Positions 30,809-43,406 are shown, numbered from the stretch's first letter. The stretch is DNA of 64,000 nucleotides from Skeletonema tropicum (GCA_037178625.1 CM074132.1:2418001-2482000), one strand, 5' to 3'. Notes: generated by a model not told the origin, from the letters alone. A program made the numbers and translations.

Positions 30809-31676
30809 TGTTTATTCGCGGAAAGGGTTCCCAGTTCCCAGCCCGCACGCAAGGACAAAAACATTTCTGCAGCATGAAGATCAAGAGTACATTTGGACTG
30901 AACTTGGTTGGCAAATCAGCGACGTATGAGTAGTAAATATTCAGGTCAGAAGGAATGGCATTCGATGCATTTATCGTTTGGGCGGATCAATCCATTGATT
31001 CCTTCAGCACACTTCTTCTCTTCTTTTCCAATATCATCACAAGTACTAACTGATATCGACCACTGCCACTGATAAGAAGATCATCAACATGTGCCGCAAA
31101 CACTCCAGTGACGACGACAGTCGTAAGAACAATTCGACTGTAGATTCTCAAGCTCAAGCCTTCTTTCCGCCTCTTCGAACAGTGACTCAGCCCACAGCCC
31201 CAGGCGACAGGGACAGGGACAGGGCAAGGAAGGTCATTGATACCAACAATCTTGACGAGCAAGACCTCAAGAACCTCAAGAAAAACGACCGTTTTCTGTA
31301 CTACTCCATCCCTACTGTCGTGCGAGATGCCATCAGGGCCAAGGCCAAGGTAGTTAGTAACGATACTGAAGAGTTTCAGGTTCAGGTTCAAATGCCTCTC
31401 CAGGATGGCAGTGGCAGCAAGTCGTCAATTGATTCGAATTCAACCGCCACGGCCACAATGGTTGAAAGAAAAACTCGCATCTCGTACGAGTGCCACCCTG
31501 ACTTGCTACTGGAAAGCCTCTTGGATGATGACCCAGGTTATTCTGTAGAGCAGGAGCACGAGGACTGTGTTGTTGATGTTGATCCCATCTTGCAGCTCAT
31601 GTACAACACGACGAGAAGGCAAAGGCAGTAAGTACAATAAGGCACCGACACCGATCATGATCATGTACAGAGGCAA
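30809..31676. repeat. Inverted copy of the array segment
   Basis: The reverse complement of array sequence, from GTTTATTCGCGGAAAGGGTT through the ORF to GTACAGAGGCAATT. At 31677 it stops matching: array units continue into the protoporphyrinogen oxidase 3' flank (TTGAGTTTCGAAGCC) while this copy continues into other sequence. The shared breakpoint marks where the ORF-bearing segment was joined to the oxidase tail. Confidence 0.9.
31089..31631 (+). CDS. Array ORF copy 4 (inverted), unknown 180-residue protein
   Basis: Same protein as the tandem copies, on the plus strand. It differs by an extra RD pair (GDRDRDRARK, a 6-bp duplication) and the shorter acidic tail. It is the only copy whose downstream sequence is not oxidase flank, so it may be closest to the original gene. 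Confidence 0.55.
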   Translation: MCRKHSSDDDSRKNNSTVDSQAQAFFPPLRTVTQPTAPGDRDRDRARKVIDTNNLDEQDLKNLKKNDRFLYYSIPTVVRDAIRAKAKVVSNDTEEFQVQVQMPLQDGSGSKSSIDSNSTATATMVERKTRISYECHPDLLLESLLDDDPGYSVEQEHEDCVVDVDPILQLMYNTTRRQRQ

Positions 31677-31858
31677 TTCTCTCGCTTCTCTCTGCTGTCG
31701 CACAATGGCTACAACGTGAGCTGCAACAGCGGCAGGAAAGTAACGCCGTAGCAGCTGAAGCAACTGGAGCTCTTGTTAGGGCAATGAAAAGGTCTGGCTT
31801 GTTCAGCAGTGGTTTCCAACCTGGTATGTCTGCTCAGAGATTTAGTAGGATTTTGTGA
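31673..31858 (+). other. Exon-like open segment downstream of array ORF copy 4
   Basis: A 61-codon frame with coding-like composition (SAVAQWLQRELQQRQESNAV, then ALVRAMKRSGLF and a final MSAQRFSRIL before TGA). It lies 40 nt after the ORF stop, which overlaps a GTAAGT donor-like site. The simple splice choices I tried do not keep frame and the implied intron would be too short, so this may be a decayed last exon. Confidence 0.35.
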
Positions 31859-32437
31859 TGCCCTTTTGACATGGGGTTTACAAGTCAACTTCATGTATAA
31901 ACCAGTACACTAGACACATAATATCAATAGTCCTTTATGTCAATTGTGTAGTATGACTGGTATCATTAATTTTAATTGTGCAGTATGACTGTATATTGTC
32001 TACACTTCACCACCTTCTTTCGTCCTCAACAATTTTTTCATAATTTGTGCTGCTGATTGCAGACACATATTAGATATCCTCCTAGAATTATGAATGCATC
32101 GACACAAAACGACACCGATGACCCATAAAAGCGATATTTAATGAATATGTGTTGTGATTAGGTTTACAAAGTCGCTCGTGTCGGCTTCTACTCACCCCCA
32201 GCCGACAATCGTTCAAAATGGAGCAGAAATCGTAGTGTAAGAGATAGGCACTAATACGTCTGTAGGCGAGATGTTTCGCCCATTTCCGATGACACCATTC
32301 GATTTAGCATCAAATTATGGATTAGGATACTTATTATCCATGAATTATATTCGTAATTAGTAGTGATATGGACTTGCTGGTGGAGTGAGTTTTATGTTTA
32401 CATGTTGTGATTTAGCTGGTGTATGAGAGATGAGAAC
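31859..32437. other. Intergenic, no gene seen
   Basis: AT-rich, with no supported frame, splice pair or repeat. (TAATTTTAATTGTGCAGTATG at 31968-31986 partly echoes TCAATTGTGTAGTATG just before it.). Confidence 0.45.
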
Positions 32438-32627
32438 CCCGCCGTCAGTAGGGCAGAAGGGGGTTGAAGGGCTGTGCGCTCTGACATGTCAAATGCCGCC
32501 TCGGACAAAAATTGCGTGGACACGAACGTCCTCAACGGTCGGACAACTTGTCAACTAAAACAGCGGACAAATAGTCCACGTCAAGGGGACAATTCCGAGC
32601 ACTGCGTGGACACCCTACTACGGCGGG
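32438..32627. mobile_element. Possible small TIR element F
   Basis: CCCGCCGTCAGTAGGG at 32438-32453 is inverted, with one base missing, as CCCTACTACGGCGGG at 32613-32627. The interior has GCGTGGACAC twice and CGGACAA repeats and no ORF. Short ends and no clear target-site duplication make this tentative. Confidence 0.4.
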
Positions 32628-32937
32628 CCAAATAAAATCCCTCCCCATCACAGGAAGAGTATTTTGTAGCCTGTGTTGCTGTTGCAAATCACTTTTACAT
32701 AAGAAATTACGTAAATGCAGCAGGCTAGTATCTAGTATTGCATCATCACTGGCAATCAAAACATGCATCGCTCTGCACATCATTGAAGAAATCCTCCCAA
32801 TTTTGACGCCATAATCAGGAGAGTACGAGCATAATCACTCACAGCACTCCAAAACATCTTTCGTGTAAAGCATTTCTACCTTCTTCCTCCTCTCCACCAT
32901 CTCCTCTCCACCACCAACAACAACTACAATAACAACT

Positions 32938-33654
32938 TTATAAGTTATCACCAAATCGACACGCCAACACACTTATAATCACTCCACTCACTGCCCAGCA
33001 AACTGCAGCTATTTGACAATACAGTTGATATCCCCAACTCTTGTCAAAATCTTCCATGCCTCTTGCACCAGCGTAGGCATATACTGCCGTGGTAAGTACA
33101 TGTGTTAGTAGCAGTAGGATAAACCAGCATTTTGTTGGAAGTGTTTGTTGTTGGTTGTTGCTGCAATCACGGCAGCACCCCTTTTTGTCAGTTTTCATTG
33201 ATGTCTGATTCTGATCTGTAGAGGCGATTACTTCTGCTTCTGGATCCACACTATTATTATTTGAATGATTGTTAGCTTGATCATGGCCTCCACGTAGGTA
33301 TACTATTCGAAGCCCCGTCAAGCCAGTCGCAATTGGAAATAGAAAGAGGACGATTCCGGAGTCATATTGCCCTCTTGCCCATAGTGTAATGGACCATATA
33401 TTTAGAATAGCAGGCCGATTGATATATGTAGAATGGAGATGAGACGGGCAATTTTGAGGTGGTGTGTTGAGTGCATTACGTATTGTTTGATGTTGCTTCT
33501 CTTTGTAGTCGAATATCCTTGGTGCTGCTTCTTCGTAGTCGAATATCCGTGGTACTATTGCTGCATGTGTTGGACCCTTAATCTCCGTGGCAACGCCGTC
33601 CGCTGTTGCTGTGATAACTTCCTTCTTTCCGTGTAGTACAACTACTATTCTCAT
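32938..33654 (-). CDS. Small multi-helix membrane protein, unknown
   Basis: A single-exon, 238-residue protein not recognised. Hydrophobic helices are GIVLFLFPIATGLTGLRIV, CWFILLLLTHVLTTAVYAYA and AAVCWAVSGVIISVLACRF, with a hydrophilic loop containing KKGCCRDCSNNQQQ between the first and second. Near the N-terminus PRIFDYEE and PRIFDYKE form a short tandem duplication, also visible in the DNA. It lies head-to-head with the large E3 gene. No functional call is possible. Confidence 0.6.
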   Translation of the reverse strand: MRIVVVLHGKKEVITATADGVATEIKGPTHAAIVPRIFDYEEAAPRIFDYKEKQHQTIRNALNTPPQNCPSHLHSTYINRPAILNIWSITLWARGQYDSGIVLFLFPIATGLTGLRIVYLRGGHDQANNHSNNNSVDPEAEVIASTDQNQTSMKTDKKGCCRDCSNNQQQTLPTKCWFILLLLTHVLTTAVYAYAGARGMEDFDKSWGYQLYCQIAAVCWAVSGVIISVLACRFGDNL

Positions 33655-33918
33655 TCATTTCAGAAAACGAAGAAATGCTGCAAAAGCGCGGAGAGTGACA
33701 GTAGAACTCTACGTGGGTACGTACTAATTCCTACGTACGACAGCTTCCCTCCAAAAAAGAGAGAAAGAGCAGAAGTCCCAAACCCGGCCAACCATGGTGG
33801 CAAGATCAAAGAGATGATGGCCTCCTTCTTTCACCTCCCGTAACCAATAATATTGATCCCCCAACAATCAATCAATCAATCAACAGTAATAGAAAAAGAC
33901 CTCAAATCATAGCGCAAA

Positions 33919-36900
33919 ATGGCGGAGCTAGATCCGTCCATCTCCCTCCCCCTCCTTCGTGGCCTTGCTCGGAGTACAGGCTACACTCAGCAACAGCGAG
34001 ACCAGGTGGACGATACTACCACTGATACGAAACCATCGTCGTCAACATTATCATCCTCATCATTCTCATCATCCAACAACAATAAATCATCATCATCATT
34101 GACACAGGAGAAGCAACCACCCGCCACCAAAACTCCAAGCAGTCATCCAAAATCACCCACCACCACCAAGGACGATCACACTACCAACGAATCAGAACAG
34201 CCACCACAACCACCACCCCTTCCGGTAAAATTACACACCCTCCTCTCCTCCACCACCAGCAATAATGAAACTATAGTTCACTGGATGCCTCACGGGCGTA
34301 GTTTTAAAGTGTCCAATTATTCCGCATTGTTGTCTCTTTTGGATGCAACAACAGAGGAGGAGGGGGCGCAGCAACATCATCATGATGATGATGAGGATGG
34401 GAGGGACAATACTACTGACAAAACTACTACCAACGTCGAACAGCAACCAAATGAGAATGATGATCAAGTGAAGAAACAACAACTACTAACCAACCTATTG
34501 AAAAGTTGGGGATTTCATCAATTTGAATCGGGAGTGGATGTGGGGTCATTTTACCATGAGGATTTTTTACGGTGTCATTTGGACAAGTGTGTGGAGAGCA
34601 CGGCTTTGACGACGTATGATGAGGGGAGGATTATTTCTTCTTCTACTACTACTTCAGTGGAACCGATGGAAGAAGAAGAGGATATTGATGATGATGATGA
34701 TGAAGTTATGGAGGATGGAGATGAAGAGGAACCTACCGCAGCAGTGGCAGCAGCAGCAGCAGTTGGTGGGGGGAACAATAATAATGATGATGTTGCTGCT
34801 GCCCCAACCGATGAAGAAAGTACCTTCATGGCTATCACCGCATGTACGGATGTCAATATTGCACGTCAATATTTAGAAATGAGTGGGAATCAATTGGAGA
34901 TGGCGGTGAGTTTATTCATGGATGTTGGCGGCGGCGGTGGAGGAGGTGGTGGTGGTGGTGGCATTGATGGATTGAGGAGTAGCGCCGTCGCTGCCGGTTC
35001 TGCATCGTCTTCCTCCCCCGCAGCAGCAGCAGCAAGGTCGTCACGGACGACCAAAACTAAATCATCCTCTGACAAAAAGAAGGGCCAATCGAAGCGCAGT
35101 AGTAAGCAGCAGATGGCAAAGACGAAGAAGAGGAAGGAGGAACCTGACTTTTATTCAATGACACCCATGCCGCTAATGTTACCACCATCAAAAAAGAAGA
35201 ACAAGAAGTTGGTGCTACCAGCACAAAGGCTTGTTCAATCGGCACTCAAAGAATATTGTGCATTTCGGGTGATTCGTCGGGCATTGTTGATTTGGATAAA
35301 GAAACATCGAGTTCAGCATCAGTCTAGCCAAACGCAAACGAACATCGTGATGCAATCGTTACCTTTGCACCACGAGAGTGACGTTCATCAATACCATCAT
35401 GGCACACGTCATTTTTTGTTTCAGTCATTATTACATCCCTCCCTCCCTGTTCGACGGTGTGCAGCACGTATGATTATGCACAATATTCATCGTATTGATG
35501 ACTGCAGTAGCGATGCCAATGACGGGGATGCGTCCGAACATTACAAGAAGAAGATATTGGAGTTACAAGAGGTGCTCATAATTTTGCTTCATGGAGTCAT
35601 GTTTCAGGAGCCACCCTATCAAATAGAGAGTTTTGCCGTGGGCAATAATAATAATGATGGATCCCAGGCGCAGCAGCAACAGCCCAAATCGTCACAGAGT
35701 GGAGGTGACCCGGCAATTCAACTAATGGCCATGCTACTCGCCTTGGTATGTGATGGTGGCTTTAGTAATATTATTGTGGAACACGAGGTAAAGGAACTTC
35801 AGCAAGAACAACAAAAGTATTGCGCTGTGGGAGGAGGACAGCTGTCATCATCATCGATGGATGCAATGGGGATGGGAATGTTTCTTCAGCACAATGATGA
35901 TGACGTATTATGCCAATCCAAATTGCGGGAATTGTCATCTGATAGTATAGAATCGTTCGTCGCTAGTGGAGGGTTGCGATGGGCATGTGGTAGTATCGTT
36001 AGATTATGCCACTTATTGGTTCATGGGGATGAAGGTGGTGGTGCAGTAGAACGGCATTGCGGACGACAGGGCAGTGACAGTGATGATAGTCATTACGATC
36101 GAAACGTGGATCGAATGAATGAGATCAAAGCCCAAATGATTCAGACCAGGCTTTTGTTGTTGATAGATCTCGTTTACAAGTTGGTTTTGTTTGGAACAGT
36201 ACCCGCAGCAGTTGATGGGCGAGATCCGTTTGCTCCTGGAGATGACAAAGGCAAAGATACGAAGGAGAAGAAGAAGATACTTGAAAAGGCAATTGCACGA
36301 AGGAAAGAAAATAGAGAGAAGGTATCTAGGATGTTAGAAAGGTCGTCTGGAGGCACATCACGGACGTCAAGTTTGTCAGCACTACGTCAGTCATTACGTT
36401 CTACTGCAGCATCGGGGGGCATGGGGTCGCCCCAGCTGAGTAGCGACAAGCGTACTGGGAACACAAGTGACAGTGGCAGTGGTGGGGATCCACCAAATCC
36501 GAGCGTTGCAGAAGAAAACCGCAGGAGGAAGGATAGAAGAAAGTCTTCGCTGGAGAGGGTCCATCAAATATTTTGGACGTCGACTTTGCCTGCTGCAAAA
36601 TGCAGTCCTGCATTTGCTATTGAGTCGGAAAGTCAAACTGATAATTCAGAAGAAGCGAGTGGTAATTTTTCTCCCCTCGCTTGTCTGATAGCTGCGTATG
36701 AAATCCTTCGTTCAAAACCAGCAAGCAAGTCTTCTCTTGTCACAAATGGTCAACTTCGGGGACTAGAAAAGAGTATTTCCACATTAGCACGATTAGTCGA
36801 CCCAGCAGCAGCCAGTGCAGTTGTGGTTTCGGACCCCGAAATAGCTTGGGGAACAAAATTGTCTCAAACTACGTCATCAAAGAAACGTGATAGAGCATCC

Positions 36901-39900
36901 TCACACACATCTCAGGATAGTCAGCGGTCGTCTTCATCTCCCTCAAGGGCTAGCCGAGCGCAGCAAATAGAGTCGAGAGCTAAAAGGGCAAGGACATCGT
37001 CGGGGAATGTTTCATCTCTTCTAGAGCGGTTGTCTGAAGTAGATGCGCCATCTGCGAATAGATCGAGTGGGTCATTAGCCGCTAGCAGTGGTGGAGCCGC
37101 TGCCCGTGCCTCGTTACCATCGCAGGAGAGTTCAAATTCGAACTCCTTATTCTCAGCACGTTATCGATCTACGATGGAAAGCATGCTTCGGGGTGCGACT
37201 GGGAATCCCTCTCCGTCTCGGGAGGGGTCATTGGGCCGTATACTTGCCTCGTCTGGGGCTGCCTCTATGCTTGCTGCCGCAGGAAGTAGACCGGGGTCAT
37301 CTTATTCTGCTCGTTCACCGTCGACGGCTGGATCACCGAATAGATCTATTCGTGCTCGTGCAGTTGCGTCTGGTCAACTAGATGAGTGGCGAGAACTAGA
37401 AGCCGCGGCCGCTGAAGATGAGGCCATGGACCTAGACATTTGTGACGATGAAGAAGAGAATCTAATGGGGCATGACTCGGATGGTTCAGAAAGTGTATTT
37501 GAAGAAGTGATAGACGTCAATGATGACGAAGATGGTGGAGAAAATGATGGAGGGGACGACAATGGAGAGGATGATGATGGTGAGCCATCATGTGATGATG
37601 AAGATACCGACGAAGAATTATTCGAGGACAATGGTCAATTTGACGATGCTGTGATCAACATGGAAGAGATCAATGTCAATGATTCTAGTCAGCGAGACGA
37701 TCACCATCCGCATAGTCGCAATAATCCACATCGTCAATCAGTTGCAGCTCGTAGCCCTACTTCACGTGCTGGGGCTGCACCTTCACCTATCGAATTGGCT
37801 GCTCAAAAGAAAGATCGAGAACATGCTTACCTCCGAGCGGCAATGCAACTTCTTGCATCGCAATATCCAGAATCTTCACGGAGAGGCGCAGCAACAGATA
37901 GCGGGAGGAACCTGAGAAAAAGTCGTCCACATTCTATTTTTGCACACCCGACCGCGATAATCACATCTCCGTTGCTTACAAATAGTGCAGAGGTGTCTCT
38001 CCTCCGATCAATTTGTAATATAGTCAAGCCTCCGAGAAAGCCGCTGAATCTGAAAATATTCATGAGACGAGCACCGACTCAAGAGGAATTCTTTCGTGGC
38101 TCTCTCTCTCGTAATCCGATCGGTCTATCATCGCTGAAGGCTGGAACTTCTAACCCACAAGGCTCAGGCACAGGTGATGAGAGAAGATCTAGTGGACCCG
38201 ACGAGCCTAGAGTCAGTGACTTGCGTTTGCATATTGCTAAGGACCTGCAAATGGAGGATTCGGCAGAATTGCTAGAGTTGCTTGTTGCTAACAAGATTCT
38301 GGACATCAATTTGAAATTGCGAGTAGTGCAGCAAGTTCTCTGGAGGAAGTATGTGGAAGAAAATGCAACCAGTGCATCCTCCCTTGTTGCTGGTGCAGGT
38401 CCTGGGCACCAGATGATTAGCACTGGGTCCGGTCTATCTATGATCTTCAGCAGTGCCGGTTTGACAGGAAGAGGTCGCAATGGAACAGCTGCAGACGATA
38501 ATGCAGTCCTTGCTTCTTTCCCTCCCATGGTCGTCACCTATCGATTGGCAGGTGTGGATGGGGAAGCCACCGAAGATAAAGTTGAGCCGGAAGATTTAGA
38601 AGATCCAGAGGCGCCTGCTTCTCAAAACTCTCCCGAGGCCCGTGAACGGCGCATGGAGAAAGAATTTGGTATCACTCGCATTGTCACAAAACACCGGGGA
38701 ATCCCTATCTTGCTTGCTTCTATCCAGGACACAATTTCAGGCTTGTTGCGCCGCATTCGAAGAGACGAGGTAGCAAGGAGGCGACAACTACAACATGGTA
38801 CTCTAGGTTCAAATGCTGATGGCAATCTTACTAGGGAGATGTTTGCGAAGTCTCCGCCATGTTCTGGATTGGTACTCCTACGTCATTGTGCAAATCTTAC
38901 CAGCAACAGAAAGAAACTTTTGGCAAATAGAGCTCCAACAATCTTGTTACGTCTATTATTGGATATATTGAATTCGATGAATAGATCTACGCCAGGCCGC
39001 AGACGTTCATCTACTATTGACTTTACTTCAAGTGCAATGGATGTTGATAGCGTGGACAATATCAGCTTGTCGGGATCGGTAGCAAGCTCTTCAAGAGAAC
39101 ATCCAAAAGGTGGGCACACTGAAGGCAATCCAACCACACAAGCCTTACAAGAGATAATAGAATTGCTCGCTTCGGATATTTCTGCTGAACTCGCCGATGA
39201 TTCGAACATGATTTCGGAGTCAAATTCATTTGCGGATCTAAGCAAAATTGGTGACCAGCAGTCAGGTGACAACGAAGATGATAGAACACTCCCACTAGTA
39301 CTGAAGTCCTTGCACTCAACAGACTTGAGCCCTCCTTTGCGGAAGGTAATTGCGAAGCTGCTTCCTTTCTTGACTTATGGGCAAGTATCACAATCGAAGG
39401 AGCTTGCATCTTATTTTGCAAGATATATCAGCGTGGAGTCACTTGGCAGGGTGGAGGAGGATTCCATTCTTATGAATACATTCGTGGAAACAGCTAGAAA
39501 TCTTCCACCTGTGGCTGTCTGTGATAACTTGCGAACAGCACTGATCCAAAACAGTTTCGTAGAAAAAGTGCGCCTGTTTTTGATGAGAGGTGCGCCATTG
39601 CATCCTCCACCTTGGTCATCTGCATTGTATCCAAAGTCAGCGGACCAATCTATTGATAAGGACGCCTTGAAAGAAGAATGGAGGCAATACTTTGATCGAC
39701 CGGGGCTGGAAAATGCATTTCAAATATTGACGGGTCTCTGCTCCAAGCATGCTTCGACTCAGCTACTCCTCTCAAATATATCTGAAGATGGAAGCTCAAA
39801 CGATGATGCTGATAACCTCAGTCTGCTCACGCTCTGTCACTGGATGGAAAGTACTTCCGACAACACGTCATCTGATATTAAAAATCCAAATGGAATCCTA

Positions 39901-41760
39901 GCTGAAACGTTGTTAGATACATTGAAGGAAGGGAACGAATTATCGTCAAAAAAAATTGGTGCTATCAGAAAGAGAACTCGCGACAGGAAGCGAGAACTCG
40001 CTGATGAGCGTCGTAATAAAGCTTTGAAGGGGATGAGTGCTTTCGGAGCGATGGGTGGCTTGTCCACCGCCGCTTCTACTTCCGCCGGTGCATCTTCATC
40101 ATCTGATAACAGGTCTGCGTCTATGTTTGCTTCAATGTTTGGGGGACTCTCTTCCTCTTTGATGCCATCATCGGCACAGCCAAGAACACGAGCTTCATCA
40201 GCTAAAAGCTCTGAGGCTGCTGAGCCTGCAAAACCAGCTTGGATGGCGGAAATGGAAGCCCTCGACGATGAGAAAGGTGTCACGTGTGCTGTTTGTCAAG
40301 AAGGTAGAACTTTTCAGCCATCGGAATTACTCGGTCTTTATGCTTACATGAAGAAGGTTACAATTGCTGCCGGTCAAGGAGGTGCAACAGGTGATATTGA
40401 TGGAACCGTAATGCTATTATCTCTACCCATGTCTCTTCCTAGATCCAGCGTTGAAGCTTGGTTTCGAAAGGCAAGAATCGCCGCAAATGCTCTAGAAGGT
40501 TCAGCTCATGCAATTGCGGCCATGTCTGCAGCTAATTCTACTTCTAGCGGCAGCAGTGGTCGTTCAAATCATTTCGTCACAACTGTTTCAGCTGGAAATG
40601 CTATACACTGCAGCTGTCACTCGAAAGCCAAAGCAGCTGACAGGAATCATCCCAAAGCCCCCAAAAGTGAGTGAGGGGTGTTGTTATGATTTAATTTCTG
40701 GTTCTAATGTCTGAGCTCACTTTACATTTTGTAATCAATTATAGGCGAATGGGAAGGTGCTAGTTTGAGGAATTCAAGGGTAACTTGCAATGTTATTTTG
40801 CCTCTTGTTTCTACGAAAACGTCCTCTGTTCCACTCATGTCAGTGGAAAATGCACTGGCAGATGTAAACAACGTCATGACTAATACTCTTGGCGTGCGTC
40901 CAAAATCTACGCTTTGGAGTTGTTTGCATGATATTCGTTTTCTTCTTCTCCGCATGGCATATGGAGAAGCGTTGAGTGCTGACTGTGGCGGGGGGTCGTC
41001 ATCTTCGAACTTCTTGCTTGCCTTGTATCAACTTTATACTGCGGATATGTTTGCAGCAAATGCTGAACACGACGAGTCCCCTGAGGTGTCAAAGCATGCA
41101 CGAAATCTCAGCTATGGCTTTCTGGTTGGTGAAGATATTGTTGATATGCCGACCTTCGATCGGAACTCGAATACTCGGTCGAAGCGACTGGAGAGGGGAG
41201 TAGCAGAATCTGCCCCCATGGCTGCATTATGCTCTATTCTTTTCTACAATGTAGATGAAGAAACTGGGAGTGGTGCAAAGAGCAAAAGTTCTAGCCCACA
41301 GACAAGCAAAGCGCCATCACCAGCACGACAATGGGAGGTGAACAAAGCTAAATTCCTGATGGGACTGATTCGTTGCGCTGGGCATAGGCATTCACTTGGA
41401 CTCACAGACAGTGGCTGTGCAACCTCGAAAGGTCTATCAGCTGGTCGAAAGAATGCTGAGAAGACAAGATCGTTCGTGGACTGGCAAGATGATAGGTCGT
41501 CACAGAAATCTTCAATGATAGATGACTACGGCAAGGCTCTGAGACCAATGATTACTCTTTACGCTGTTTTTGATCAGCTATCAAAAGAGTTTGTTGTGAA
41601 TGATGATGACGAGAGTACAGAGGCTGCTTCGGAGCGTTTGGCAGATAAGTTGGAGACTTGTTACAAGGCAAGTGACATTGAGGCTTTGCTGCAGATAGCA
41701 GAGATTACAATGAGCCGTGATCTCATATGCAAATACTTTGAAAAGGGATGCACAAGCTAG
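33919..41760 (+). CDS. Giant HSF-like / UBA / UBR4-type E3 ubiquitin ligase
   Basis: Exon 1 is 33919-40666 and exon 2 is 40745-41760; the 78-bp intron starts GTGAGT and the phase-1 join rebuilds PKSEWEG. The product is 2587 residues. Residues about 101-230 match an HSF-type domain at both ends (VKLHTLLSS, IVHWMPHGRSFKV, then SWGFHQFESGVDVGSFYHED). Residues about 297-337 look like a UBA domain (FMAITACTDVNIARQYLEMS). The middle is long and low-complexity with helical stretches. The C-terminus, from about 2120, has the UBR4/BIG hemi-RING (CAVCQEGRTFQPSELLGLYA, then IHCSCH) and the following E3 core (HDIRFLLLRMAYGEALSADC). Predicted role: ubiquitin transfer in protein quality control. No UBR box was seen. 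No stop interrupts exon 1. Confidence 0.85.
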
Positions 41761-42670
41761 TTTGGTATTGCTTCTATTCTGAAGGAGGCAGGGGATCGGG
41801 TACGATAGCACAAAACAAATATCATTATCAAAAGAGAAGGATTTCTCCAATATTATTACCATGATGACCCAAGCCCAAGGGTAAATAAACCCCAAACTGC
41901 CATAATTCTTCACAAACACGCACCTGTCGATGATCGTGGATAGAATAGTCATAGTCACTGTAACTCTCTCTAATCATCGTCTGAGAGAGCAACAAAGTTT
42001 GATAACTCCACTAATACTGATCTATGATATTTCGAGATAAGATATGTAAGTATGCAGCAGACACAATCAACTTACTTCTATCTGCTCTGGGAAATGGGGA
42101 AGGCGACAGACGATCTGGTAGCGAAGTGAATGATGTAACGAAGATCAATGACAATGAGTGAACCGGGCCCTGGACACTCAAAGCTTGCTACTATTGACTG
42201 TTGCTATTGAAGTTGATTGCACTAACAAATAAATTGATACTATTAAAAAGGTCTAGCAAGCTAAGCAGAGGCTTAATCTACTTCTTTGTGTGACGTATTT
42301 ATCTTGATTGTCGGAATGCTTCGCAGACCGCATCTCAATGCTGTGTATGTAGCTTACTTACGTAAATGAGAATATCTATTGATGTATCGTGAGAAGGCTT
42401 TGGTACTTGGTACTCTCTTGAGGGCGACGCCCCGTGGGCCCAACAACTTTGGATGATCGTGTACATCACTTTAAAGTGTAAAGTGTATGTTGTGGGCAGC
42501 CAAATGCCAGCCTACCCGCGGGCTTTCCCTCGTCATTTTGATCATTTTTTGAGAACTCGACAATTCGAGATTTGCAAGAAAGTCGATACTGATTTGAAGC
42601 GAAGCGTTCAAGTTGTACATCTCCCCTACCCATTACCCATAGACAAAACATCATAGTACGTAAGGCGACA
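41761..42670. other. Intergenic, one dispersed repeat
   Basis: Contains at 41846-41925 a segment (TTTCTCCAATATTA, then AAGCCCAAGGGTAAATAA) also present near 43407-43500. The remainder, including a C/G-rich patch at 42421-42440, shows no gene. Confidence 0.5.
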
Positions 42671-43120
42671 ATGATGACTACAAACTCTAACATGAAGGAC
42701 GTGATGATCGAGACCAAGAAGAAAGAAGATGCAAAGCGGATGGGGTCGCCGCTGCCAAGGAAGGTTGAGGTGGCTGCAACGAAAAACGCTACTGCAACAT
42801 TCACCACGACCGTATGTAACAAGAATGGAGAAAAAAAAAACAAGCGTCAACGACGTTTCAATCCGCATTTGCGCAATATCCCAGACGACCAAGCGGTGTG
42901 CATCAGCCTCTCTGGGAACAAAGAGGATGGAAGAAAAGACTATCTTCCGACATTAGAGGAAGCTCAAAGAAGGGCTGACATGGTGCATAGGTTGCAACAG
43001 CAGATTCGTAATCTAGAGAAAGAATTGGCAATGAAGCTGAAGGAGGAAAAGGCGAAGAATGATGCGTCGTCATCAGTTGCTGGACGAAAACGTACAGCAT
43101 GTCAATACACACTATGTTAA
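42671..43120 (+). CDS. Small basic coiled-coil protein, unknown
   Basis: A 149-residue single-exon ORF. The N-terminal half is Lys/Thr-rich and basic (KKNKRQRRFNPHLRN could act as a nuclear localisation signal). Residues about 92-128 form a heptad helix (LEEAQRRADMVHRLQQQIRN, then LEKELAMKLKEEKAK). Composition is unlike random frames, and copies of one repeat flank the gene on both sides. It could be a small bZIP-like or scaffold protein, but no basic region precedes the zipper in the usual spacing. Confidence 0.5.
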   Translation: MMTTNSNMKDVMIETKKKEDAKRMGSPLPRKVEVAATKNATATFTTTVCNKNGEKKNKRQRRFNPHLRNIPDDQAVCISLSGNKEDGRKDYLPTLEEAQRRADMVHRLQQQIRNLEKELAMKLKEEKAKNDASSSVAGRKRTACQYTLC

Positions 43121-43406
43121 CATTGCAATTGTAGGTAGTAGTTAGTAGGCTTTACGCTTCTCTGTAGACAGAGAGGCCACCTAAGTTATGCTTGTCTCAT
43201 TAATGTGCACGAGCTGTCTTAAGGACCGTAGATACAAATGTCAAATCTCAAATCTGATTAACTTTTAAGTACTACTCTAATGATGGGTAGAGCTGTCTCT
43301 TGTGACTTTCATTTTCACACCTGACTCTACTTATCTCTTTTATCTTGTCACTTTATGAACAAGTACAATACTCGTCAAAGAATGGCACTTGCTCTATAAT
43401 TCAGAA

